64,000 nucleotides of DNA from Sclerotinia nivalis (GCA_029531795.1 JAPEIS010000011.1:124001-188000), one strand, 5' to 3'; shown: positions 46,133-58,605, counted from the stretch's first letter. Translations and numbers: made by a program. The notes: a model not told the origin generated them from the letters alone.

Positions 46133-48591
46133 TTTGATATCCTCCTTCGCAAAGTTGGCCTTTATTTTGTGATCATGAAATCGCAGATGGTCGCTCCTAT
46201 TTGTAAAGATAGATCGTCAGTAACCGACCTTAAAGGATAAAAGAGATCGAATGCGCGCGGAGGTGAAAGGAAAGTTGTTGATAGGTCTGGTACAGTTGAA
46301 GCGCATATGACAAGAAGCAAGCCACAGTCTACGAAAGGCCGTAGCAGAGCGCAATCCTCTTCCGGACAATTCGAAGAAGCTTTAATGCAAGCTTTGATGC
46401 AAGCTTTGATGCAAGCTTTGATGCAAGCTTCAAGAATACACGCGATGGATATCTACAAGCTGTTGAAAGACCTACGATTTCAATTTAAGCTCTTTTAAAG
46501 CTCTCATAATATCGCGTGGGGTTCAGCGTTGTGAGATTCCATGTGCAACTTCTTTTTTCAAGCTTCCAAGCCACAAAGATTTGAGGAGCCACCAGATGGG
46601 GAAATGGATGGATTGCTTGAATTTCCTCGTTTCCTTGTGTAGTATATAGTATCTTTTTGCGATTTTTGAGTATTCACCTTTTTCCAATTAGAAATTTGAA
46701 GATTTTCGATTTAATATATCTTCTTCTTGTTGATATGAAGCCATATAATTTCTGCGAAATAATTTAAAGTTGTAACGGTTGAGAGTTTTGGGAAGAATCG
46801 AAGGTAGCCAGTGTTGTAGTTTGGGGATTGAATTGTTGACTTTATATGGTAAGATTTGGAGTACGAAAGGCGACGACTTGTGGAGTAAAAAAGCTCAAGA
46901 AGGTGTGGGTAGATGTGAATGGGTTGATAATTAAGTGCGGGTGATGGAATAGAAGCCAAAAATAAGGCGACAAGGCAGAGAAATAATGAATAAGACCTCG
47001 AGGTTGGTTCAAAGAGGCTGATGTGATGATGTGATGTGATGTGATGTGAGCTTTGGGACCCCAGGTAAACTTTTTTTTTCTACCGCTAAGACACCTAAAT
47101 GGTGAATTTGACAAAGGAGGAGATGGAGCGTTTTATAGGTGTGATCAGCTTGCTCCCCTGCCAAATGAATTGATGGACGTTGATTGGTTAATGAAAGCGG
47201 GACAAGATAGTGGTGAGCAAGGTCTACGGAGGGAAGGCGTTCAAAGCATAAATACAAGGATTAAGAATGAATGAGGGAATGAGGAGACGTGATGGAAATA
47301 TCATCATCGCTCCACAACCTTCTTTCACTGGATTAATAAAATAGGTCGGTATGAAATAAAATGAAGTGAAGATTGAAGATTGAAGGTTGATATAGAATAT
47401 AGAATATAGAATATAGAAATTAATACAATATATACCCAGTACTCCTCTGGACAATAGAGAATCACAATACATGAATCCTAGCACTCTCGTCCCTTTTCCC
47501 TTTTCACCTTCTCCTTTGCGCCCTCTATACAGTAACAGGTCCATCATCCACAGAACCAAAGTAAAAGCACCATCACCATCACCATCACAAGCTTACAAGG
47601 TAAGTAAATAAATAAAATCAATCAACCCCAAAAAATATCACACACGTTACACAAAACCCGTCTTGAAATCTAATCATTTACCCCCGTCACAATAAAGTCA
47701 AGTCGTGAGGTTAGTCACACACAACAGGCTATCCAACACAATGTAACCGTTTGCAGTCATCGAGTAAAGCCTGATTAAGAAATTCCATTGACTCGACTCA
47801 CTCAAAGAACATACCTACCTAGCATTTCCTCACTACAAACTACAAAGTACAACTTATTTCTTTACCTTGACCTTTCTCCTTCTTTACCTTGTTACTTCTT
47901 TATCAAAGAAGCCAATAATAAAAGAGATACCTCGGTGGAGAATTTAGTATTTACCAGTATTTACCAGTAGCTTCCTACGCTTCTAGGGAAACTACCTACC
48001 TACCTATCTACCCCCCCCCTACGTATCAATCTGCTGCGCTGCGTTCTCGACTTGCGCCTCACCGGGAGTAATGACAAGGATAAATACTAGGTAACCTTAA
48101 CAATAAGTAGATATCAACTTACATTTTTACATATACAGTTTAATACTTTGCCAATACCCTTCCCGAACCTTTCCTTCCTCTCTCCTTACTTTACTCAGAG
48201 TATGAATCTAGCCCAACTCTACTCGAGTATAATATTCCCAGCCACTTATCTACATCAACGAAACACTAGCAAATGAACGACGGAATCTAGACCATAATAA
48301 TATCATATCTCATCAAACCGTAAGGTGTCTAATGTCTATGTTTATGTAAAATCATCGTTCAGCATCCTCCACTTCTCTCCTGTTCTAAATACAAATTAAG
48401 TGGAGTGTTATTATCATCCGTGCTGCTGTCGCCATCGCCATCCCTTCATTATCTCATCACCATGATACCAGCACACCGTGTAAAGCCCCCAACCTAACCT
48501 CCAACACCCTTACACATAAAACATTACAGACCCAACCCATCCAATATCCCACCTGCTGTTCACACTGCTATGTATACCCTCCAAAAAATCC
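46133..48591. other. 2.5-kb intergenic region between ATG26 and FCP1
   Basis: Holds the FCP1 promoter and the 3' flank of ATG26. Contents are a 12-nt tandem repeat at 46,385-46,431 inside a 63-codon plus-strand frame (46,307-46,498), a GATGT repeat at ~47,018-47,049, an AGAATAT repeat at ~47,391-47,418, a CACCAT run near 47,569-47,588, and a C9 run near 48,011. No gene can be supported. Confidence 0.5.
46385..46431. repeat. 12-nt tandem repeat (ATGCAAGCTTTG)
   Basis: Four nearly perfect copies of ATGCAAGCTTTG lie in tandem just upstream of FCP1. In the plus-strand frame they would encode repeated ALMQ. Confidence 0.9.
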
Positions 48592-51500
48592 TCAAGCCGC
48601 CTTTCTGGTCGGCGACAACGCCGTAGATGCCGCATCCGAGCCCGACCAAGCCATCGTATTCTTGTCACTTAAAGTCCCTGAATGCGCCATTGATTCCCAA
48701 TCATGAATTCGTTTAATTAGTTCGGGGTCGGTATCGTCCCCAATGAATGTCCAACTTTCTTCCGAATCTTCCAGGGAATCATCATCTGTTTTTCCTTCTT
48801 TGCCCTTAATCAGTGATTTCGCGTACTCCATGTCTCGATATATACACTGAATCGCAGTGTCAACTCCATTCTCCTAATGATTGTTAGTCAATAGTCTTGT
48901 TTCATATGTGAATGTTGACATACCTTTCTGATTTGTTCGCCCAAAACTCTAGCCTTTGTGATCATCCTCTCGCTATGTGAGGCCTCCCAGAGAGCCCGCG
49001 AAAAGACGCTGACGTTGATCTTCTTGATCAGTATGCCAACGCCTAAATCTTCAACACGTTGACCGAAGAAAAATTGATCTCCGAAGAACGGCCTAATGAT
49101 CGTTGGAATACCGGCTCGCAAACTAGCTCCAGTAGTGCCGGCGCCTCCATGGTGGGCTGCCGCATCGATCTGAGAAAAGAGCCAGTCGTGCGGCGCAGAT
49201 TTGATCTGAAATATCTCCGGTGGAAGTGGTATTTCAACATCATTGGCGCCTTTCTTGTCTAAGCGATCTGACCATCCTTTCGACAGAATGCATCTTACAT
49301 CGGCTTTAAGAACAGACGCCACAACTGTTTTGGTCAAAACTGCAGAATCTGCCACAACGATTGATCCAAACCCAACATACACTAGCCGTTTGCCATCTGC
49401 GCGCGCCTTTTCGATGAAATCAGTGAGATCTTTGGGTGGTGTGTAGTTTGATCCTTCATCCAAAAACCAGTAACCTGTGACTCTAATCCAATCGCTGTAG
49501 TCAAGAGGTGGTACCACGACTGAAGGACTGAAATTATACAAGAATGGAACTTTATTAGGCTGCATCTTCTCCAGACCCGTGGCTTGCAGACCTAGCTCCT
49601 TCTTTCTCCAACGGTTCACCTGTCCGGAAATGGCTCTCCAAAAGACATTGTCAAACATAAGGTAGGTGACATAGTTGTAAGAACCACCTAGCTTATGTTC
49701 AGGAACAGCAAATGCGTGGGGATAAGCTCTTGTTCTTGTCCATGGCATGGTGAAAGCTCGGAAATATGGGATTCGAAGGGCTTCCGCGATATGGATTCCA
49801 GCCATTGCGCTGGGACTCTCAATCAGAATATCAGAATCTTGGCAGGCTTGCCATGATGAACTGAGCAAATCATCTATCCAACCACGAAACTTCGAAGATG
49901 CTTCTTTCAAGAACGAGACAGTGAACATTCCATTTTCGACACAAATCCGCATCAATTCGGCTGGATCACCATCAACTGGCGCAAATGCAATACCATGCGA
50001 CTCAATCCAGTCCTTAAATTCCAAGTGAGTAGCTATTTTTGTTTGATGACCTTCTGCCATCAAACCCTTACATAGAGCAATGTATGGCTGAACATCACCA
50101 CGAGAGCCAATGGTCAAGCAAGTGATACGGAGAGGCTCCGTTGGCTTGAAGTTCAATATTGAAGCTCTCGGATCATCGAACAATATTGACGGTGATCCAC
50201 CATCGGCTACTTTGTGCATATTGATATCATGCTCAGAACGGATCCCACGCCGTGCCAGTATTAAAGCTTTGTGTTCAGCACTGGCCATCTCCGCGCTTTC
50301 GCGCTCATCCATAGTCAAAAGCCCGGAGTCTTGCATATACTGCATTGTCTCCACATTCTGCAAGAGAGTTATTGCACAATCATCTCGGTTCTCGGCTTGA
50401 TTGAACTCAAAGAAAATCTCTTCGTGCCCTCGGATAGTGATGACAAGTCCAGAGTATCCAAAACGAAATCCTTTCTCCTTATCGACGTTCTCGATATCTT
50501 TCAAAGGAAGGATAAATTTAGTTCGCGTGCCTGGTAGTAGACTGCGGAAGCAAAAAGATCGGTCACTAATATAGATTTTGCCATATAGCGGAAGGACCCG
50601 CTGCAAGTAGCCAAAGTATGTGGCATGAAGCTTCTCGTCGGGAGGTAAGGCAAAGTGATCACGAAATCTGTCGGCGGGTGTAGCACCATCCCGGTTATCA
50701 TCATCGTCTCCGATGCTGGACATTTCATTGTCACGTGGTATTCCGTGGGGTTCCTCATAGTGCTTTTTGCCCCCTTTCCACATGCCTGAGACCTTTTCCA
50801 CATAACCCATTGACTCACTTGCCAGTAAAGTGCTCATTCTTTTGGAGTGTCTATTGAGATAGCCAGCAAATCCTGCGGCTCTTTGTAAAGGATATGATCC
50901 AGCCTTAACGATACTTTGTAAAGAAGGGCCAGATGAGATTTCCGCTTGCCCAACGTTCGAGTCGCTCACCGAACCTGTGGTTGCAGCGTGTTTGGGATGC
51001 TGTGGCCGCTGAGTTCGTGTCGGGGAAACATTAGCGGGCTTTATCGGGGAGGTGAGAGAACGAGATTTTGGGCTCTGAAGATCGTCTTTGTTTCTGTTAC
51101 ACACCACTGAGGGCGAGTGCTGTATGGTAGGGGATAAAAATACATCGCTGCCTCGCAGTATCTGACTAGCAGATGCTTGAGCCTCGTCGCTTGCTGATGG
51201 TAAAGCCTCGGATGACCCCGGTTCCTCTAAAGAATGCACATATGAATCCGATGATCCTTGCTTAGAAGTACGCTTTTCTTGATCTAAGCGATTGGTGCTC
51301 AAGCTACGTCTTGTGCTGATGCTATTTGCACTGTTGCTTCTGTGATTTTCCGTAGTTAATCGATTCAAGTCGATACTGCGTCGGCCGTGCTTATTGAGAT
51401 CCACGCTCCTACGAAAGATATCTGAGCTTGAGAGGCTCATGTCAGTGCTGGCGCGGGGACTTCCAGCCCCTGGAGTGAGCAATGGAGATAAAGTTGCTCG

Positions 51501-53093
51501 GACATTTTCTTCTAAGGCTGGTGCGTTGGTTTGTACAGGGGGACCGTGGAGCTTCCGGTTGCGGCTCACTTGAAATGACGTCCGCTTGGAGCTACCACGG
51601 CTATCATCAGCTGTTGATAGTGGGGACAAAAGTTCCTCTGGTATTTTCTGCGCGGCCGTATCTCCGACAAGGATTTTAAGTACGCTCAATGCGTCTTTGC
51701 CATTGGTAAAGAAAGAGAAAAAATACTAGACAATTTGTTAGCAGTTTGCTTCCTTTGGTTCTAAGTTACTAACCTCGTCAATAGCATAAGTCTCGTCGTT
51801 GTCAATGATGCGTATCTTGCAGGTATCGGCGAAATCAATTATTTGACTGTCCTCAATGTCGATAATATTCTCGATAGGTAACGATATTTTGACACTGTCG
51901 CCGTCGTTATGAGACCTGAATATGATCTTTTGCAAGGCTTTAACCCATTCTTTTGCGCTAGGGGCGCTATCCGCATTGAAGTTGTATTTACGTTGATGTG
52001 TTTCGACCGTGAAATGTGTGGAATCTTTCCCTTTCTCTTTTTCCGCAACACTTGCCGAAATCCCGTACCTCAAGTCAATATTACCACTTGGAAAATATAA
52101 ATCCGATGGGTTGGTGTAGTATGAAAGAACGTCGTCTTTTAGCCGGAACCAGTACCTATTGTACTTTGGGTTGTGTCGACCAGATTTTGATAGATAGCCT
52201 GATTTGACGACTTCATTCTATATAATTGTTAGTTTGCCAACCACAGATCCAGGTAATAACATACAGCTTTCTTTGGTAGATATGCATAAAAGCAAATATG
52301 CTTAGTAGTAATGTACATATAACCTTGTAGCAATACACTCTTCATCAGCCAGCAAGGATATTCTATAATAGTTAGCATACGCGTTTGAGAGGAAAAAATG
52401 GTAGAATCTACCCTCTATTACGTCTTCGGGCGTTTCAAACTTGAAGATCTCCATCAACCTCTCTGCTAAACTATCCGGTGATGTCCCCCCATCATCAACT
52501 TTTGTCGGGTCTTTTGATTTTCGAGGCATGTCAAAACTAGGCCGCAAAGATAATTCTGCTCGGGCATCCAACATTCTGCTCATGACTGGTGCGTCTTTTG
52601 GTTGAAGTTGTGGATATTTTATCTCAGGCGTAGTAGATTCTTGGGGAGATTCACGTAGTGGTGATGGCGTACGGCTACCTCTAGCGATGGTGTTTGATGA
52701 TTTAGACTTGGACCTGGAACCTAATCGCGAAAACGATCGAATTAACTTGCTTTCGGAAAGTTTCCTTCTATGTCCTTCAAATTTTCCCGTCTTTTGATCT
52801 ACACGGCTTTGATTTATGTGCGATTCGGAACTTTGCCGGGTTGGCTTTCCCGAATCATCTTCTTCATCGCTAGATTGCGCATCGAATCTGGCATTGAAAT
52901 CAACAAGTGAGCCAGCTGCAGCGATCATACCGAACACAGATTGATTCAGAGCATGAGCGGCAGTGCAATCCTCGTCCGCATCGTCGCCGTCCCGGAAACG
53001 CTCAGGAATATCCATGGTTACTTGATGTCCTTCTTTCCATCGCTTCGTCAACTTCCTAGCGACCCTCTTTTTCAACTCGTCGTCCGGAGCCAT
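48592..53093 (-). CDS. ATG26: Sterol 3-beta-glucosyltransferase Atg26 (GRAM-PH-GRAM-GT28)
   Basis: Five minus-strand exons, 53093-52412, 52362-52265, 52217-51774, 51725-48924 and 48873-48592, have introns of 47-50 nt and give 1,435 residues. Intron 1 has no stop in frame and could be mistaken for coding. Splicing it restores [20 protein letters not shown] and [20 protein letters not shown] (first GRAM domain, from ~205). A PH domain follows (~262-375; [19 protein letters not shown]). A Ser-rich linker leads to a second GRAM (~757-870; [20 protein letters not shown]) and to the glycosyltransferase-28 domain (from ~925), with [15 protein letters not shown] and [19 protein letters not shown]. 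The enzyme glucosylates ergosterol and in some fungi is needed for pexophagy. An in-frame ATG at 53168 would add 25 residues. Confidence 0.95.
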
Positions 53094-54246
53094 GTTGATA
53101 ATGACTTCTCGTTGTTGGTATTGAATAAAGACAACGTAAGTTGTTCTGATGTTGTCTGTTCCGGTCAAGAATTCAGCGACGTCAAGATCTCTCGTGGTAT
53201 CGATAAGGATAGGTTAGGCTGCTTTACAGTAAGCTATACCCTGGAACGTTAAATGATAGGTGGGTTTCGTTCGTTTCAATCACATGCGAATTAATAAATC
53301 TGATCATCCGCTCTTCTGTACTGAACAGAAACATGTGAATGATAAAAAGGATCAAAACTTTCAAAGTTTGAAAGGTTGGGATAATGAATCACAAGTTGTT
53401 TAAGAGCTGGGTACTTGAGTAGAAACGTACACGAATTACTAAAGGGCGGATACTGAAGGGAGGGAGGGCAGTGTAATCCTGCCTTGAGCACAGCATTGAG
53501 CACAGCATTGAGCACGGGCTTCAATGTCTGTGGAGAAGAGAACGATCAAGGCCCCAAGTAGATCATTAACCACCTGGGCAGGTAGTTCGACTCTGTACTC
53601 TGTACTAATAAATAGGATGATGATCCCTTAAGTGGGTGATATGACAGCATAATGATAAACAGAGGCAGCGCTGGGTAAATAATTCGAAGAATATGAAAAT
53701 TGTCCAGGCACATTGTATTCTCATTAGTTATTTCTTATCGGGCATTGAAAAATGTTTATTTTATTGAAGTTCGTTTTCTTTTGTTTGTATTGATAGTATC
53801 AGTCGATTAGTCCTAATCGGGAAAGCGAATGTCCCCGGAAAGCGAGTTGCCCCGCAAGTTAATACATGAATAATTTGATCAGTTTTCGAATCAATATTAA
53901 AATTTTTACATTATTGATTTCAATTTAATAATATAAATCTAAAAATGAAAAATTTATTGTATCAATTGGAAAATTCATAATTGTATATTAAAAAAAAATC
54001 GATTTGGAGATTTTGATGTATTTAATATATTTTACACCAAAATCGGTAAAGGGATAATTCGCTTTCCGGGGCCATTCGCTTTCCCCCGACTCGTCGGCTG
54101 TTTGTGAAAGCCGACTATCCAAAGCTATATATACCTAGGTATACTTGACTCGTACATGAGAATCCGATATGAAATATGAGTTGAGCCTCGGAATATTCGT
54201 ATCATACAATAATCTAACAATATCTAAACATTCCCAATCCAATTCA
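53094..54246. other. Intergenic region with MITE-like element
   Basis: Promoter side of ATG26 and 3' flank of CMR1. It contains a 12-nt direct repeat (TTGAGCACAGCA, two full copies and a third partial, ~53,484-53,515) and a MITE-like inverted-repeat element at 53,801-54,099. No gene is seen. Confidence 0.55.
53801..54099. mobile_element. MITE-like element with compound terminal inverted repeats
   Basis: Left end 53,801-53,853 and right end 54,051-54,099 are inverted copies. Each holds two tandem 17-nt units beginning GGAAAGCGA and ending CCC: left 53,820-53,836 and 53,837-53,853; right, on the reverse strand, 54,084-54,068 and 54,067-54,051. The outer 12 bases (AGTCGATTAGTC and AGCCGACGAGTC) also match. 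The ~200-base core is very AT-rich with no coding frame. No clear target-site duplication was found. It is non-autonomous if mobile at all. Confidence 0.6.
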
Positions 54247-55850
54247 TTACATCCAAAGGCACAATTTCCCTGCCGCCGTCCCACCTGCAACCCAGTCCTT
54301 CGTAGGATGAAACTGTGCAGCGGCTGGGACAGCTGTTATAAGGCCATCACCCCCTAATTGTGCTAACTGTTCCCCATCGGCCGAATAAACATCACAGAAT
54401 CGATTCATATTTCCAATCACGAATTTTTGAATACCATCTTCTGGCTTCTCTTGCCAATGGGGTTTCAAGATAGTCACCCAACGTCCAGTTTGGTTGTTGT
54501 GTTTAATAACAGTTGTAGGCTTCATTGCAGCAGCATCGAGTGAATGTCCTGTCTTGAAAGAGCCGGCATCGAGAAACGAATGAATCTTAATAGTGTCATC
54601 ATATGAAGAAGTTGCAACATGACCAGCAGGGGACCATGAAGCATGAGATACCGAAAGCCTAGACTCATGCTCACCAAGTAAAACTGGATGTCTCGAGTCA
54701 CCTGCCCCTGTTATTTTCCGCAAATCCCAGATCTTTAACATCCTATCTAATGATGCTGTAGCCACAAGATGGGGATGCAGTGGGTGCAAAGAAAATCCAC
54801 CTATCTTTTTGTCCGAGAGGTACCAGATTTCATTCTTGGATGGAGTTCGCATATCATGCCGTCCAAATTGGCCATCGAGGGTAGAAAAGCATAAGAGATT
54901 CGGATCGGTGGACGGTATGGCGATACTAGATATAGGCATGTCTTCATCTAGAGAATCTGGGGCGAATGCCTCAACAGCTACTCCTTTCTGTAGATCAAGT
55001 TTTCGAACTGAAGAATCATATGAAGCTGAATAGAGTGTGTTTCCGTCTGCACCAAATACAAAAGAAGAAATTGACCTAGAATGTATCTTGAATGCAGTGA
55101 TAGCTGGCTCTGTGGTATCTGGGTCTTCTTCATCGTCTTCCAGCTTAACTTCTGGACCTCCTTGTGATGCATCGAACAGTCCAACATTCCCTAATTTATC
55201 TCCAGCAAATATTAGAGGCTTGTCTACCGTTGGATGAAATCCTAGAACGTATATTCGTTCAGGAGTGATTTTGATCTCTGCGCTTGAAGTTAGTGAAACA
55301 TTACACCGGGGATAGTCTAAGTCTTACGATTAGGCTCGTATGGTTCATATAGTTCTAATCCGCTCATTTTCTCTCTCAGAGCCTTCAATCCTTCGTCTGT
55401 TGTCTCTTTAATATCATCTTCGGTAAAGGTCCTCAAATTGGGCTGAGCGCCACGCATGACACCAGATAAAAAGCCGTTTTCCTGCTTCCATTTCTTGCCT
55501 TCGACAACGATGTCATTAATATTTAAATCTCCAGCAACTCGCTGCCTTTTGGCTTGTGAGACCTCCTTTGCAAATTCCTGCTCGACCTCTGCTTTACGCT
55601 TCGCAGTCTCGCTATCAGCTTCAATACCAGCCAGACGTGAACTTGTACGGGTTGGCCTAGGGGCTGCTTTTTCGATTCGAGCTGCTCTCTTTCTAGGTGT
55701 TGTTGATTTTGGTTTCGGTGGCGGTTTCGGGGCAATTTTCTGTGCTGTCGTGCTAAGGTCTTTTAACATTGCTTGATTTGCCGCGATGTTTTCGAGTCTC
55801 CGACGCTCAAAAGCACTCATTTCTGGTTTTGCCTTCTTATTTGGAGCCAT
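54247..55850 (-). CDS. CMR1: WD40 DNA damage-binding protein Cmr1 (WDR76 family)
   Basis: Two minus-strand exons, 55850-55328 and 55277-54247, with a 50-nt intron (GTAAGA...GCAG), give 517 residues. The N-terminal ~180 residues are Lys/Arg/Ala-rich with SAFERRRLENIAANQAML, typical of this family, and RKRAARIEKAAPRPTRTSSR. After the junction (...YEPYEPNQIKITPERIYVLG) about seven WD40 blades follow, including LFDASQGGPEV, SASYDSSVRKLDL, TASLDRMLKIWDLRK and TSSYDDTIKIHSF, ending GGTAAGKLCLWM. Cmr1 associates with chromatin, replication-stress foci and protein quality control in yeast, and WDR76 is a substrate adaptor in animals. It is divergent from the MTF2-like gene, with 330 bases between starts. 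Confidence 0.93.
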
Positions 55851-56180
55851 TTTGATTATTTCTTGTGGTTTGTTGAGCTAAAAAAAAATAAATTGCAAAA
55901 TAATGGTCTATCAATTACCAATGTCGAGTCAATTGAATTCATGAAGTCATTTCAATTAACGCGCCTCCATTGAAGAAACCGCGTCGCGACTTGACCTGGT
56001 CTGTGCACTTCAACAAATTCTTAGCTCTGGAAAACTTGCGAAAAAAATTCACGAGGGGTGGATGGAATTCAAATGTTCAATATACTCACTCCCTTTCTCT
56101 TCATATCAGCTTCTATATTTATCATTGGAAATTAAAAATTCGGCGTATGTCATAGCATTAATTACTCTACATGCGACAAA
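55851..56180. promoter_or_regulatory. Bidirectional promoter region CMR1/MTF2-like
   Basis: 330 bases between divergent start codons, compact and AT-rich with an A8 tract at 55,882-55,889. Both genes must be driven from here. No specific site was recognised. Confidence 0.55.
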
Positions 56181-57659
56181 ATGGCATCTATAAAAGTTGC
56201 TGAAGCTATTCCAATCGCATATTCAACTATGTCCTCCACAATGATGCCATTTCTATATCAAACCAGGACAATTGCAGGGCTGCATAGATCTATCTGTAAT
56301 AGCGGATATCGAAACAGCACCTTACCTTCGATCCGCAGAACAAGTCTTCATACTTCCTTGCCCCGAGCTAGCTACGAACCACAAGACGGAACCTATATTC
56401 GGGATGATACTGGTCCTCAAATCACTAGGAGAGCTCCTACGTCTAGGGGCAGCCATTTTAATAGACATAAATCTCGTCCAAGGATGGCATTAGATGAGTA
56501 CAAACTCAATCTTGAAAAGAGTGAGCTAGAATCAGAAGGCAACATCGCGGAATCTGTGGTTATTGGTTTCGAGGAAGACGACCAGACATTGATAGAATAT
56601 GGCACGGAAATCGATGCATTAGCGAGTCCAAATTATCCGAAGCGCGAGTCTACCATTACAGATTCAGAGAGGCACACTTTCAATCAAATATTTACAGATA
56701 TTTTCAAGCGGACTCAAATAACATCTTTATACGACGTTGAAGATGACGGCACGCAGATCCCGCCCCACACGAACAGGGAGAGTGCGCGGAACAAGCTTGA
56801 TAACATAATGGGACATTCGCTGTCGAACAAACGGCATCGGACCACGAAGGAACGGGAAGCCGAAATCAATAGATACCCACCAGCTCTTCGTGCTGCAGCT
56901 GCTAGGGCGATTGGTCTTAATCCAAAGGAGGAAATAGAACCCAAAGTGGAAACCGCGGAACCAGAATTCGACACCCAGGCACAATTGCGAGAACCTGAAC
57001 GTATACGAGTTGAAGAATTGCTGCGCAATGCCAATACAGATTTTGAGCTCTGGGAGGTTCTCGAAAAAGAAGTATTCCCCCTCATTGCAAAAATGGGTCT
57101 AGGAGAGACAAGAGAGAGCCGAGATCAGCAAAGAAGAGGGATAGAAGACTCTACCGTTCTTCCCGTCAAAGAGGATCCCACTACTCCAACTAATGATGAC
57201 CCTGAGATTTCCCCTCTAGCTCTTTATGGTCCGCTCTATCCATCACACCTCCTTCTTGGCTTACGTCTCCTCGACCGGGGTTTCAGTAGGCCCTCTCAGC
57301 TATCCCTCTCCATTCTTCCGCGCATTAAATCCTTCGGCCTCCTCTCCCACGTTCTTGGCGCCTCCACGCCTCTTTACAACGAGCTTCTACGCATTTCCTG
57401 GATACGATACGACGATTTCCGAACTTGTATAGATCTACTCAATGAGATGGAACACGCAGGTCTGGACTTCGACTCAGAGACATATGAGATTGTCACCGAC
57501 ATCCTCAAAATCAGGGCTCTCGTGTGGAAGGGAGAAGCAGGCCGAAATAAAACGGCATTATGGTCTTTACCAGAGTTTAAAAGGTCTCGCCATCTTGAGT
57601 TTTGGCAGGAAAAAATCGAAAGATTTTTAAGAGCGAAGAGGATGAAAGAAAGGGTATAG
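56181..57659 (+). CDS. MTF2: Mtf2-like mitochondrial gene-expression protein
   Basis: A single exon of 492 residues. The N-terminal ~65 residues are rich in Arg, Ser and Thr and almost free of acidic residues, consistent with a mitochondrial presequence. A disordered charged middle follows. The C-terminal ~200 residues have the fungal Mtf2-like domain: ALYGPLYPSHLLLGLRLLDR, RPSQLSLSILPRIKSFGLLS, HVLGASTPLYNELL and FRTCIDLLNEMEHAGLDFDS. This last stretch recalls a PPR-like helix pair. Yeast Mtf2/Nam1 links mitochondrial transcription with mRNA processing and translation. The same process is likely here, but the exact target is not known. Later methionines (17, 21, 22) are alternative starts. 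Confidence 0.8.
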   Translation: MASIKVAEAIPIAYSTMSSTMMPFLYQTRTIAGLHRSICNSGYRNSTLPSIRRTSLHTSLPRASYEPQDGTYIRDDTGPQITRRAPTSRGSHFNRHKSRPRMALDEYKLNLEKSELESEGNIAESVVIGFEEDDQTLIEYGTEIDALASPNYPKRESTITDSERHTFNQIFTDIFKRTQITSLYDVEDDGTQIPPHTNRESARNKLDNIMGHSLSNKRHRTTKEREAEINRYPPALRAAAARAIGLNPKEEIEPKVETAEPEFDTQAQLREPERIRVEELLRNANTDFELWEVLEKEVFPLIAKMGLGETRESRDQQRRGIEDSTVLPVKEDPTTPTNDDPEISPLALYGPLYPSHLLLGLRLLDRGFSRPSQLSLSILPRIKSFGLLSHVLGASTPLYNELLRISWIRYDDFRTCIDLLNEMEHAGLDFDSETYEIVTDILKIRALVWKGEAGRNKTALWSLPEFKRSRHLEFWQEKIERFLRAKRMKERV

Positions 57660-58605
57660 CTTAGTGATATAAAATCTGGATTCACTCAGTCCAACTGAGT
57701 ATGTCATGTGCAATAAATTATAGATCTGTTAGCTACTAGTCATTCCACTCAGTTGATTTTGTTTTAATGACCTTTCTCTTTTCATCATTTGAGATACACT
57801 ACCTAGGTATACTATAAGTGTGAAGTGATTGCTACCCGGGCAAGTCATCCTTCATGAGGTTGCCCAGGTGAAGTGAAATCTCATTGGCAATAATATGTGG
57901 CTAGTGGCGCTGACTAAGAAACGCGTTGCGTAAATAAATAAGGACTCTTATTTCGATCTCAACTGGAATGTACTTTATAATTTATAATTTATCAATACGT
58001 GTGACAATAAGTTTCAAGACCAAAAAGTGAATTCAAAGTCAGGCCAGTTTTCTTGCAGCATTTTCCTATCTAGTTTGGTTCCTCAGTATATATATCCATT
58101 GGCTTTATTGCTTCCTTTATGCAAAGCTAACCGCGTCCTGCTGCAGTTCCTTTTCCTTCCTTTGTATAGAACAAACCGATTGTCATTACCTGAAGTTCAT
58201 CAATGTTATTGACTAAAGGCTGTCAGAGAATTTTCCTGAGTGCCACTACCAATAGTTGATAGAGAACAGAAACAATTAGACAATTAGACAATTTCTTCAA
58301 TTATCATTATACATTTTTAGCATTCTATGAGGTTAATCTCCAATATATGATAAAGTCCTTGTGGTGGACATCTTTACCACAAGGTGAGCCATGTCCTCAT
58401 AGTCAAATTACTTAAAGTGAATGCTGAGCAAATTTTTAGGAATTGAAACCTCAATTTCAACAAACAACAGCTCAAGCACCTGTTCGAGGCATCCAAGTCT
58501 TGTTGAAATATATGGAGACTGCCGGTCCTTAGCTACAAACGGAAATCACTCGAAACACTATCGAAGACTTCGATTTTGGCAATTGAGTTGAGTTCTTTGC
58601 AAATA
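57660..58605. other. Intergenic region MTF2-like/dim-2
   Basis: Promoter of the methyltransferase gene. An inverted repeat at 57,834-57,869 (ACCCGGGCAA ... TTGCCCAGGT, nine of ten bases pairing) could form a hairpin. No gene is seen. A 5' untranslated exon of dim-2 could lie here. Confidence 0.5.
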
